Of a DNA stretch of 64,000 nt, positions 25,945 through 37,933 are shown piece after piece (position 1 is the stretch's first letter; every line of letters begins with the position of its first letter). The notes under the pieces were generated by a model. That model searched no databases, was not told the DNA's origin, and saw nothing but the letters and a program-made list of their open reading frames with translations. The DNA lies in the NCBI GenBank assembly GCA_035041965.1, contig JAPYMA010001075.1, positions 30,320 to 94,319 of the forward strand, given 5' to 3'. Position numbers and translations under genes: made by a program. Source of the stretch: Anisakis pegreffii (Eukaryota; Nematoda; Chromadorea; Rhabditida; Anisakidae).

Positions 25945-28900
25945 ATGTCTTGGATAATTCGCTTACAGCGTCTTCCGTTATCAGCGAATGCATCCGATAT
26001 TCGGAGTTTCTTCGCTGGTCTAAGAATTCCCGACGGTGCTGTGCATATTGTGGGAGGTCCCGAGGGTGATGCGTTTATTGGGTTTGCAACTGATGAAGAT
26101 GCACGACAAGCGATGCGGTACAATGATCGACGAATTCATGATCAACGAGTTCATTTATTACTATCGTCGAGAGTCGAAATGGAATGTGTGATTGCAAAAG
26201 CGCGTAGCGGTGATCTGGGTGCTGCATCTAGCTTTGATCAGCTCGCATCACAACGAGTTGCTACTGCAGCAGTACACGATGATTCACAAATGAATATGGC
26301 CGCTGCAGCTGCTGCAGCAGTAGGCACACGTTCATCAGATTCGTTCACTAACAACACCACAGATAGAAATGCACAGCATGCAGCATTAATTTCTTCGTCA
26401 AGAAGTCATAACACTAACAATAGTAATAACAATAATATTCAAGCAACATCGCAACAATCACTCACTGATATACAACAACGTCAGCAATCAGATTTCACTC
26501 AACAACAATTCAATCGAGGTTTTATCATTACCATTAGCATTTTATTCTCATGACACTGGTTGTTCGCCCACGTAGGTGTATACGTATTCTAGGTGAGAAT
26601 GCAGCTTTATGGGGTCGTACAGCCGAGATGGTGAATTCAATGGCATCCTCACAGATACAGTCAGATTCATGGAAGAATTCAGCATCAGGCAACAGTTTTG
26701 ATTCACGTTCATGTTCAGCCGCCGTACCTAGTTCACGACATTCAAAAGGAGGAACGTCACAGCAACAATCAGCATCAATAACACCGTGGCAAGATGCGAA
26801 AATGTTGAATATACTTTCACAAAATAACACAAATTCTCTAGCAACACCATCAAATGCTGTGTTAGTATCATTTTCAAGTCATAACTTTTCAAGTAAACCT
26901 TTCATGCCTCTCCTTTTTATCGCATCCAGTAGAGCTATCACCATGTAAGTTATACATCGATTACAGTTATCATCAGCAATCAGCTCGAGATGAACACTAT
27001 GATACTGATACCAGTAACAGTAATTTTCAAGGCTATAAAGCATCACTTCAACCGACTACTGTCACGTCAACATCGAATGTATTTGCTCAGCGTTCACAGG
27101 TGAGATTGACTGGTTGGTAGCGACAATGTAGAATACTTATTTGTTCAGGGTTTCAGTGATCATCGGAACTTTTGGAATTTTTGGATATAGTTAAGAGCGA
27201 TAATTTAGAATCGTATAATATGAGCAATATTTGATAGCGCTTAAGTGATTGAACAGGATAAATACCAGTGTAGTTCATTAATAACCTGCGTTCCTCACAT
27301 CAGCTGTAATCTAACGAACATTATTGATCTGTTGATTTTCTATTAGAGTGGAATCCAAAGTATTAACTGATCATTCCAGAAAACTAAGAGAATAACGTTT
27401 TTAACAACAGAAAGCCAATAATACACTACTTATAATTTCTATTTCAGATATACCAACAAAGTGGTTTGGTGGCACCGCCACTGATTCCGGGTCAGCAATT
27501 GCAGATGCCTCCGTCAATTCCAGGTCTTGTGATGCCACCCATGGTTCCACCGGTTATGCCGCCAGTTGCTTCCGCTTTGGCATCAACACTAGTGAGCGCA
27601 TCGAATGCAAGTGGTGCAGCAGCATCACTGGCCACTGCAAATCCGTTTGCTGGAGTGTTTTCACATCAGAACGCCCCTATATTTCCACCAGTACCCATTC
27701 AACGGTTCGAATTAATTCACTTGTCACATTATCACTGCTGTAATGTTGATCATTTGCATAAATATTTTTCTTTTTCTAGAGCAGTAAAACAAGAGATCAA
27801 TGAGGGTTGCTGCTATGTGGAACTAAGCCGATTACCGTCCGAACTTGTGAGTCCAGCCGCACTTGAACAGTTCTTAAAACCGTCGATTCCATTAACACTC
27901 TCTTCTGTCAAAGTGGTTTTCGATCCAAAAGGTGAGCAGTAAATTGATACGATGCACTAATCAGAGGACATAATGTTGCAATGAACTACATTTCGGCCTA
28001 GACGTAGACTGAGGTTCATACCGACGCTAGAATATCTATTAAACGAATAGGTGGTTCCCAGGTGTCAGCATCAGCCTAAGCAAAAATATAATCCATCATC
28101 ATATTAATTGCTACATATGATACACCACCCGTTCATTATCAATTTTAGATTTTTTCATTTTAAGTCTGAGTTTCTTTCGTCTAATAAGACAAGTACTAGG
28201 CGATCTACGATAATTTTCAAATTTTATCAAATCACTCTTGCATTCGTGCTAGCGAAAAGACATTGATTTAGCGAGGCGACGTGTGTAGTCTTTTGTCATA
28301 ATATCTCAGTTAATTAATTTGTTGATCATATGAGCGATTACTTGCGTCACTCCATATCCATCAAAGAATATCATTCACAAAAGTGTTTCTGTACTCAAGT
28401 CTTGTTGCAAAATGTTGTTAAGAAGAAGAAGAAGGTGACGTTAGCTGCACTTTGCAGGCCAACCATTACATGCATTGGTACGTTTCGAGAGTGCTCAAGA
28501 TGCTGAGAATATCTTGAATAGAGATGGTGAGCGCGGTATAAGGTAAGCTGTTGCGCGTAATATAATGCGGCATTACTTTTCAAATTCCACATATTACCAC
28601 CAGTCGGCAATTTTCAATCTATGTATTGATTTGCAGAATTCGTCCATGCAGTCGAGAAACATTCGATAAGACAGTAGATGGATCAGTGATGGCTCCAACT
28701 GACATCAGTAATCATTCGTCCCACGAAAGAGGTCGAAGTCGTAATCGCGATCCATCATCATCTCGACCCAACTCATCCAGCAGACGTCGACACTCACCTG
28801 TTCGCATTCATCTTCCAAATTTTTTATTGCTTTTTCAGACTTTATTCTTTCTATCATAAATGAAAATCATTTCGTTCATAACTCATTCTGATTTATTGTT

Positions 28901-31816
28901 TGCGTGCCATAATTCATGATATTTATTTCATTATGATCTATATATATCGTACGGTATATGATTGTGATCAATTGATTCGAATTGAAGGATGCCAGTACAA
29001 TATATCACAGATCAGTTTAATCAGGCAATGTAAATAAAATGAATAAACAATAAAAATTTAAGGATCCTCGGCGCGATCTAGATTCTCGTCGTGATATAGA
29101 CCACGATCACAGAAGTAGTCAAAATAGTCGTTCTCGTACTCCTCCTGCTGCGCACCGAACCATCAGGCGTCGTTCGTCTCGTTCTCCGATCGCTCATCGC
29201 GATATTAAACGTCGTAAAGATGAACAACCAGATCGTTACTGTATTGAGTTCTCCAATCTTCCGTTCCGAGTCACTGAACCAGAAATTCGAAAGTGAGTAA
29301 TATTGGATGCCTAAATTGATATGAAATTACTGTTTACTCTTCAGTTAGGAGTAATAATAATGCCAATGCGATATTGATATCCACATTGGTTGTTCTCATT
29401 TCGTGTAGCTGTGCAGTGAACCGAAATATAAATGAATGATCAAAATCAATTTTCATTGAAAAGCAAAGTTGTTTTGCTGTTCAGTTTCCTTGGTCCTCGC
29501 TGTGAGCCAGTGAAGGTATCTAGAGCATTCAAGGAGGATGCTCAAGCATCGGATCGTTGGATTTTAGAATTTTCATCGATTGAGTTTGCCGAACGAGCAT
29601 ATCGCACGCGCGGTTCAATCCAAGATCGTACTGTTCGTTCACGGAGGTAGTTTGCCAATTCATTCATTTGTGAAAGTATTCGTTCAACGAGAAGTTCTTC
29701 ATTACAATCAAATCCGTATGAAGAGATGAAGTTTTCATGTTATGAGAAGTTACAATATTCTAGTGATTAATCAAATTAAAATAGTGCCGTCGTTTGCTCA
29801 TTGTAATCCTGATTCAGATTGACAAATGATGAAGCAGATGCACTTTTATCAATTCCGGATAAATTTGGATATAAAAAGAAAGAAGAATTTGAACGTAAAC
29901 ATGGAGCATCATCGTCATTTGAACGAACCATTGATGTGCTACCTTCATCAGGGGAAAGCAATAGTAATATTATGCCGCCTACATCAATGAATGGATCAGC
30001 CTCGAACGATAATAAATTCGGTGCATTCCCATCGAGACAAGATCGTGCTCATCACAGCGCTAGTGGCCCTCCTTCGGCACCGCATCGTGACAACTACTCA
30101 GGTGCTTCTACTCCATCTAGTTCAGAACATTCATCCTTGATCAGTTCTTGTCAACGTGTTTAAATCTGCAATGTTTTCACTGTCGTAATATATCCATCCT
30201 CTCTGGATTGTTTCGGTGACTTATTCGATCATACATTTGAATCAGTCGTCATCTTCACGTTTAAAACATTCGTTATCACCTCAGGTAGGGGACGAGGTGG
30301 TCGTGCCGGACCTCCGAGACCATTTGGTCCTGGCATGGATTATGATAGTATGCCCCCTAATCGTGGCATGCCACTCATAGGCAATGGACCTGCTGGTGGT
30401 TTTACAATGAATGGACCATCAAATATGGGTGGTTTACCTTCACAACGATTTTGTGGTCCGCGTCATCCACTAATACAAGTTATGTTTTTCTGTTCCATTA
30501 GTCACTTATTTCCGAAAGAACCATCACAAAAAACTGTACAAACAAGATGAATTTTAGGTGGTCCTCGTGCTCCTTTGATCCGTCCACCGTCGTTCTTCGG
30601 TGCAACGCCAGCGTCGACGATTCGACAGCGTGGACCACCACCATCTCAGCAACAGTCAAATAGTGCTCGAGTGAAACAACAAGCTGTAGATACCTCTTCA
30701 TCACACCACCATTCAAATGGATCGTCGAGGTCATCGCTCGGCATATCGCCATCTAAAAACGATACTAAGAACAATACTGCCACTACTTCCTTACCGTCCT
30801 CATCGTCCACAACGTCTGCTGCTAGTGCTAATTCAAAACAAACCTCTTGTCTTCTACTACAAAATATTTCATCCACTTTAAAAGAGTCTGATATCGTTCA
30901 ACTTCTTGCTGTTAACGCTTCGCGCATCAATTCAAGTGAGACTTTTTGACTACACATTTTATTAGCAGTTATTTGTTTACTTCTAGTTCTGTATTATCAA
31001 TATTGATATTATTATTATTATTTTTGTTATTAACAACAATAATAGTTATTATCATTATCATTATTATTGTCGTTATCCTCATAATGAACCTTACTACATT
31101 TTGTAATATCATTGATCACTTTCGCTCGCTATAGTGACACAATTTTAGCAAGTATTCGGCGTTTGTCGGATGGAAAAGTTTATGTGGATTTGGGTGACGC
31201 TGATGACGCAAAAAATGCCTTTGATAAATTCAATCGGCTGACAGATAAAGAGAAAAACAATGTGCAAATTTCATTGATCACACATCAGAAGATGGTTGAA
31301 GACATACAGCATAGTATTGATCAGGTTTTATTAAAGTTCATTGTGCTGAATGAAGAGAGTTCGTGATGCGAAAATTAGTGATTGCTTTAGACGGTAGTGG
31401 TTTAAGCTCAAGCACAGATCTGGAATGAAATATCGCTGAATATAGATTATTCGTTCAGAAGGAATTGGATCCTGAGTTGGTGGCATCATTGGGTGAGCCT
31501 GGCACTGTGATCAGTTGCCATGGATTTCCACCGGATGTGACTATCATGGATGTGGCACAGTTCTTTGACAAGTTCTCGTTGGTGGAGAGCTCTGTGCGAA
31601 TAAAGCTTGATGATGATGGCATTTCAACCGGTGAATGCCTGCTAGCCGTTGGTACTCCTCAGGTATATTTTCAATTATTATTAGATTCGTTTTTGAAAAA
31701 TATTCATTATGGAATTGCAGGAAGCCGCCAAAGCAGTACTTCTATTGAGCGGGCGCCGCTTGAATGGTTCCACAGTAACGATGAGCGTAGTGGAAGCAAC
31801 GAGCAAACAATCATGA
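25945..31816 (+). CDS. RBM12-like protein with five RRM-type domains
   Basis: Fifteen exons (25945-26518, 26593-26892, 26930-27099, 27448-27704, 27780-27931, 28458-28542, 28637-28799, 29063-29292, 29485-29646, 29818-30155, 30285-30455, 30558-30935, 31149-31324, 31459-31662, 31721-31816) join in phase to 1151 aa; human RBM12 is 932 aa. RRM1 (about 3-80: IIRLQRLPL, IPDGAVHIVGG, FIGFATDEDARQAM) closely matches the distinctive first RRM of RBM12. Next come Ala/Gln/Asn/Ser-rich stretches, a Pro/Met-rich segment, RRM2 (about 434-515, spread over two exons), an Arg/Ser-rich region, RRM3 (about 625-700: CIEFSNLPFRVTEPEIR), a Gly-rich GRGGRAGPPRPFGPG segment, RRM4 (about 963-1050) and RRM5 (about 1065-1145). 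The first RRM and layout suggest a nuclear RNA-binding protein; the RNA targets are unknown. Introns over 300 bp (27100-27447, 27932-28457) hold nothing recognisable. The exon 11/12 junction is the least certain. hnRNP F/H-type proteins are the alternative, but RRM1 favours RBM12. Confidence 0.9.
30984..31088 (+). repeat. (ATT/TTA)n-rich tract in an RBM12-like intron
   Basis: Imperfect trinucleotide run between exons 12 and 13 that yields a Leu/Ile-rich frame of no coding value. Confidence 0.8.
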
Positions 31817-32309
31817 AAATTTATTCTCATAATAAGCCATTTGAATGGTAGAACTGAAGTTGATGAATACTTTTGTTGTGTATTATATATATTTGGTTGG
31901 TTCGTACCTTTTTATCCAATGTGTTGTTGTTGTTGTTCATTTATTTTGTATTCTCTTGAAATTTGTTACAGTTTTTTTGCTGGCAATTTATCTTCTCGCT
32001 TCTTCGTATTTTCATAATTGAGTTGTTCGAACGCAAATTTCAAACGTCACTGTGCAGTTATTGAATCCACTGCATTCATTTTGGATGCCTCATGTGGATG
32101 TTGTCATTAATTTTGTTATTATTATTGTTGTTATTGTTATGAAGATTATTTTTATCATTATTATTACTATCGTAATTATTAATAATATCATTTTTCTAGA
32201 CAATCATTTTATCCAAGCAAGCATTTGAACGGTTCAAAGCTATGATAAATGCATTAGAAGTTTTTATTGTTGTTACAAAACACTTCATTTATTTTTTATT
32301 ACAATAGAG

Positions 32310-32721
32310 CAGTGCTCCACAACTGTTTTAGTTTTCGTCCGCACCCCTAAAAATTTAAAATATCCTTACACTCCTCACAAAAATTGTTTTTTTAAAGAAA
32401 AAATGTAAACGCAACCGAGGGAGTTTTTTATAATATTCTTTTAATGATATGTAAAAAGTGATCATCTGGAATAGAAAAAAAAAGTAATAGCTACATAAAC
32501 TCACAAAAAATTTCCATTGATGCATGAAACCTTTTCAAAAATACGTACCTGCGTCAAAGTCCACCCTCGCCTACTTTATGTAATACACATTAAAGTAAGC
32601 GTTGAAGCCCTCCCTCGCTTACTTCAGTTTATAAACAAATGGAGTCTTTTCTCGCACCCTGTGCAATACTGTCTTGCACTTGGAATGAGTGCAGCACTCT
32701 CATTTCAGAAACCCTTTAGTG
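32310..32721 (-). mobile_element. hAT-like non-autonomous element (MITE), copy A
   Basis: The plus-strand left end starts CAGTGCTCCACAACTG and the right end, read on the minus strand, starts CACTAAAGGGTTTCTGAAAT. Both resemble hAT terminal repeats of the CAGTGGTTCTCAACC type. The interior (about 32340-32640) is homologous, inverted, to copy B at 42096-42402, including blocks such as AAAGTAGGCGA and TTTTTGAAAAGG read on the minus strand. There is no transposase and no clear 8-bp target duplication, so it is an old copy. Confidence 0.6.
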
Positions 32722-33360
32722 AAGTAAGACTTGAGTTATCGGAACAATACATTTTTTGTTGTTTGAAAATGCGTATCTCCAAGCATTTTCTTCGAAGGTT
32801 TATCATTTGAATAGGCGATTGATTCTGTTCGGTCGCCTAACCCTATATGTTCGATCTCTCAATAGATCAAAAATGCACTGCGGTAGGAATATGAGTGAGG
32901 ATCATTATCATCGGTTTCAGCACATTCGATGTTTGAAGAGAGCGGTTTATAAGCTGCAACAAAAGTACCTATGTCGTAGAAGGGAAATGTTCGTATGCAA
33001 AAATAAAACCAAATCAGCAAAACAAGTATCTATCTCCTCACTGTGGGAACGGAGTTGCTTTTCATATGATCACTTTCAGCAGATTTCGTATTGTTGCGAG
33101 TGGATAAGAGCGAATCACTGAGATCATTTCATCAAGTATATTGCCTTATATAGGAATTGTCCTCATACAGAGTACCATTTGCAAACAACTTGTATGCTCA
33201 TCATTTCTTGACATCGCTGCTTGCATTCGGCAAATTATGAAAGATCATTCGATACCTGATTTGATTAATGGAATCGAACATACGCAATCAAATCGAAACG
33301 TGGGTCAGTAGTCGACCGCTTTTTTAATGAAAATTATTTCTTTCGTAATTCAACACTGTT

Positions 33361-33415
33361 AATATTATTATTATTATTATTTATTATTATTACATTTATT
33401 ATTATTATTATTTTT
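33361..33415 (+). repeat. (ATT)n microsatellite
   Basis: Imperfect ATT run of about 55 bp. Confidence 0.9.
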
Positions 33416-33815
33416 ATGATTGATATAGACGACGGAATTGTTTTATGAAACAACTAAACAAAAGAAAGAATGCAACAAAATCGAAGAATAATCAATCCCT
33501 TGCATGCATCAATCTCATAAGGCAATAACATGAGATTGATGAGTGTTCGTCGTGAATTTGACCGTTTTATCACTGTTTGGTGTTGTGAGAACGATAATTG
33601 AATTAAGTTCTTTCACTGATGGCCTATTTGCAGCTGCGGTTACTGCTGCCTCACCAGATTCTACTTTATTCTGTCATAATAGCTTTCTCTTATCAATTTT
33701 ATTTTGTAACATCATTGATTCTGCCATGTGCACTGATCATTAATGAAGAATTCAGTTTTTCATTTTAAAATGTCTGAGGTCGTTTGAATTTAAAAAAACA
33801 TTCCTGCAAGTTCTC

Positions 33816-33857
33816 TTTTATTTATTTATTTATTTTTGGGGGAGGGGAGGGGGGGGT
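33816..33857 (+). repeat. (TTTA)n run followed by a G-rich run
   Basis: Five TTTA units (33816-33837) are followed by an almost pure G run interrupted by two A (33838-33856). The G tract has enough G blocks to form a quadruplex. It is about 2 kb past the end of the RBM12-like gene. Confidence 0.8.
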
Positions 33858-35448
33858 TATGTGGTTTATTGCTATTGCCAATGCTTGCTATTGGTCTCAC
33901 CCTACGTTTTTGCTTCACTTTTTTTCCACGAACAATGTTATGTCATACAATGAATGAAGGATTCGGGAATGGCTGAATGAATTAACTGTGAAGATGTATG
34001 TAAGAAATGTAAATTTAACAAAGATGATTTTCATTTCATTTTTCTTGAAAGTTGTTTGAGGTGATTGCTTTTAAGATTTTTCGATGGATGGATGCATAGA
34101 TTTACTGGCCTGTTTGTGAACGTGTGAGCAATGTGCACACAACTGTTATTTGAATCATATGTTCTTGTGTTTATTTGATTTGATAAATTTCATCGTATTT
34201 CATCGTTTCAGTGTTAATAATTATATCATCTTAATGCACAGTACTGTGTGCATGATAATGAGGATAGCGCTGATGATATGTTGCAAGAGGATGCTCTGAA
34301 AGGATTTGGCAGTCACCAAACTCTATTGCATATTCTTTAATTTACAAATAGTTTTTATTCGTTTTGTTCTATTTACAGTGTTCAAATGTTCAACTTTTAT
34401 TCCATTAGTTCTGTGCGAATATTAATCATAAACATATTATCAGTATTATCAGTAAGAGCAGTAATAAAAACAATAGTAATGAAAAAATGATATTGTATTA
34501 GTGATAATAGTAATAATGATAATAATGTTGATAACAACGCTAGCGATGATAGTCATACTGATAATGAAAATAATAGCAACTATACTACCACTGATAATAA
34601 TGATGTAAGTATAACCGTAATGAAACGGGATTTTTTTGCATCATCGATATCAAATTTATTTTTATTTAATGTGCTCCTTGTTTCGTACTTATTTGTTCAA
34701 CTTCCACTCTGTTTTCTTCTATTTTAACAACAAATCAAAATAATTTGAAACTCGTTATTTTGAAAGAGCAAATGATACCCCTATTATTATCACTTTACTA
34801 TTAATACTAAAGAATTCATCAATTCCGTTTCGGGTGTAATTCAATTAAAATACTTCAAACAATCCTTTGCTGTGTATATATTTCGTACACTTTTGATAAC
34901 GATAATTATGGCGCATTTGTACATTTATGTTCGAGTCAATTAACATTCAAAAATGCATGACAACACAAAAAAATGATTAGATTATATGGAAACCGAAATT
35001 GAACAATGAAACAATTAAGAATATTAGGGAACAAGTAACATGCAACCTGCGAATTTGTGGATTGATCCTGTTTTTGTGGATTGATAATAAGTTGAAGAGG
35101 GTAATGGAAAAGAACGTATGCATGCACAACCGCATTTATGCCGATGCTGACAACAACAGATCAAGCCTAGAGTTTTGTGTTGAAATTATTGCAACATTTC
35201 TTAAACTAATACGGGATAAATCAAAGTTCGAATGCTTTGTTTTGTACGGGTGTGATGTGTTATTTTTTATTTTACCTATGCATATAAGAATTTCTTCACT
35301 CATTCCTATCAATTGATTACAACAACGTAATTATGATAGATCAAAGTGACGATATTGATGGCTCACTTCATAAGTTGCAGAATTCGATCGGTCAATCAAT
35401 TAATCATTCAATCAAAATTAACAATTCAATCGAACTGAGCCTCAAACA

Positions 35449-35520
35449 ATGGGAACACCAAAAAAGGTGAAATTTGAAATGCCCTCAGAAGCGGATGACA
35501 ACGACGAAGACAAGCCAAAG
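35449..35520 (+). other. possible alternative first exon of tensin
   Basis: ATG opens 24 codons (MGTPKKVKFEMPSEAD..., acidic) up to a donor GTGCGTATG at 35521. The exon ends in phase 0, the same phase as the tensin exon at 45376, so it could be spliced to it over about 10 kb. Read-through after 35520 (to 35862) looks like intron: it loses the charged composition and turns into Ser/Thr/Tyr-rich noise. A separate small gene is also possible. Confidence 0.35.
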
Positions 35521-37894
35521 GTGCGTATGCGAAGCCGAACCAAGCGTTCGGTTTCATCGCAGCGTCGTTTCTTTAATTCATTATCAATGCCACCAATGCA
35601 AACTTATCCTTGGCATAATTTTATCCCATCATACCTATTTTCATCATCAACAATCTCGAATAATCATACCACTAACTGCTCATATCGTCCACGAGTAGCG
35701 TATCGAAGTAATTCCATGTACATCAGCAGTACATCAATCAACTGGCCACATTTGCATTCATCAATTTTAACATACCCGGTTCGTTCATTCATTTCACTTC
35801 TTGTTTGGTCAGAAGAAATTAGTAAGCTCAAGATGAGCGAAACCATTCATACCCAAATGTAGAGCACCAGTCGAAGAACAACTGACCAAGTTTAAGGATC
35901 AGTCATAAAAGAGTTGGGCACTTCTTTATTTATTACTCCATTCCTCATGGCAGAATCTGTGTTATTACTATAAATGATGCGTCAGGTATCATTTCTTTAT
36001 TCATCACTATCTCCACTGTTATTTCCACTCAGATTTTATCGTGCACTTGCGGTGGTTTAGTTCACTTTCAAGATAATATATAACTGCAGTAATTGCTCAT
36101 GTAGAGGAGTTCCAGTCAGTCATTTATGCATTTTATTACTTACCAACAGCAGCAGTGATGTGCTCTATTGCAGCTTACATGTGAACTACAACCGTTTTAC
36201 ATGCACAAGTTATTCGGTTATTTCTCTATTCACTTCACCCAAATGATGATATTCGCTTAAATTTCATCCATCCATCATCATCCATTCCTTCCTTCAAACG
36301 TATAAAGAAATAAGCTTTATGGGATGTAACATGTTGTTGAATGTATGAAACGCAGCAACTGGCTAATGCTTTACCATTCACGAACCATGCCCTGCTCTTG
36401 TACCGCACTATGGCAGATAGATGCTTCGCTACTAACAAAATCTTATGTGTATACATTAAAATATTCGCTCGCTTATTGTGTATATGTATGGTACAATATG
36501 AAATCCACTGAATTGACGTAAACGATAATATTAACTATTTGAGCACAACAGAGCTGACTGCATGCTGAGAAGCATCGTCATCATCATCCTCACTCAAAGC
36601 AAACAACAAATCTGATGATCTTTAATCTGTTAACGTCTTCTTTGCAAACTTACGATGCCAGTATTTATATCTGTTAGCACTAACAAGTTGAATATTCAAC
36701 AACAAAAAAAGTTTATCATAGGAGCTTGAATGAACCCGATCCAATCTCACTTTATTCGGTCATCTCATAATGCTTCATTCTATCAAAACACCATCAGAAC
36801 AACAGTCAATCGGCCTCTTAAATTACGCCTATAAACTGAGTGTTCACAATGGAAATTATTTGAAGTGAACACAACGGATCAGAGCCCCAAAAAGCACTGC
36901 TGTTGTTTATTTTCGAATCAGGTTGAATCATCGTCACAATGTTGAAAGTTGTCCTCAACAATCTACACGTTGGTTCATACAAAAAGTATTACGAGAATAA
37001 ATGCAGTGATATTATTCCATATCTATCTATCCTTCATTTCGTTTCGTTTCTCCTCTCCATTATAGTATATCTATGGTCGTTTATTCAGCAACACAATTCG
37101 TTACAGTTAGTCTACAATATCCAGATAGTATGAAATGAGCAAGCACAGTGTTGTCATCACATCGCAATGATTACTAGTTAATGCTCATACGGATGGATAC
37201 AGCCGCGGATTTCGCATTATATTGTAATCTTCAAATAGAGAGCGTAACCGAACTATAGATACAAGACGAGCAGTGTAAAATGATTGTCACTGAATGGGTG
37301 CTGTGGTGTCGCGTTTAATGCGCCTTAACTTGAGCAACTACAGTCAGATCGTTCGATCAACTCGTAATAGTAACATTAGAGAAAAAAGAACGACTTTGTT
37401 TGTGGATGAAGGAACATTTCTTATTGTACAAGAGAGAAGAAACGAGCGAACCATACTTCTTTTCTTATTATTAACCTGAGAAGGTGCTTTGAACGAGGTG
37501 CGCTAGTAGTGCATTATTGTATTACGAGTATCGCTGAATGATTTGATTTCATATTGCGCCTTCATCTATATCTGTATATCTGTTTTATTCATCTTTTGCA
37601 GAAATTCATTATTATTGTCAATATTGTCCAAAAAATTTCTTCCTTTATTCATCCATCAGTCAATCAATCAATCAATCAACAGCAATAATAATATTTTCTA
37701 AATTTTCTATTGCATTCAAAAATTTGAAATTTCTTTTGTGATTATACCACTACTCAGTAATCGTTCATTCGCAACATTTGCCACTTAATGCACTGATATC
37801 ATCGATTTGGAAATTAATTCTAAATTACCACTGTTGCTAATTTACTAATAAATACGCTTATAAACGACTGATTATCACTGACTGAGCTTCAGTC
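35521..37894. other. non-coding sequence between possible tensin first exons
   Basis: No exon recognised. It contains a (TCAA)n run at 37658-37679. It may include the promoter of the transcript starting at 37895. Confidence 0.5.
37658..37679 (+). repeat. (TCAA)n microsatellite
   Basis: Five TCAA units. Confidence 0.85.
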
Positions 37895-37933
37895 ATGTTC
37901 TGCTTCCGAATACCACAAAAACAGCGACCGCAG
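37885..37933 (+). other. probable tensin first exon with spliced-leader acceptor
   Basis: CTTCAG ends at 37892, two bases before ATG at 37895, the same arrangement as at gld-4. Thirteen codons (MFCFRIPQKQRPQ) lead to a strong donor GTAGGT at 37934 in phase 0, matching the phase-0 start of the exon at 45376. Assignment to tensin rests on phase, strand and order only. Confidence 0.5.

Larger units (their letters stand above)
31817..35448. other. non-coding region after the RBM12-like gene
   Basis: It begins with the 3' UTR of the RBM12-like gene. It then holds a hAT-like element (about 32310-32721), an (ATT)n tract (33361-33415), a (TTTA)n run followed by a G-rich run (33816-33857) and an AAT/GATA-rich stretch at 34440-34620. 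The open frames at 32517-33121 lie in and beside the repeat copy and show no domain. Confidence 0.6.

Noticed and set aside
26895..26948. Read-through end of RBM12-like exon 2
   Set aside because: Stopping there would lose all later RRMs. A donor at 26893 and an acceptor at 26929 join in phase.
32517..33121. Two overlapping open frames on the plus strand
   Set aside because: They overlap or adjoin the hAT-like repeat copy and show no transposase or other domain.
35521..35862. Read-through of the 35449 exon as a 137-residue protein
   Set aside because: The composition changes sharply at the donor GTGCGT and no domain appears.
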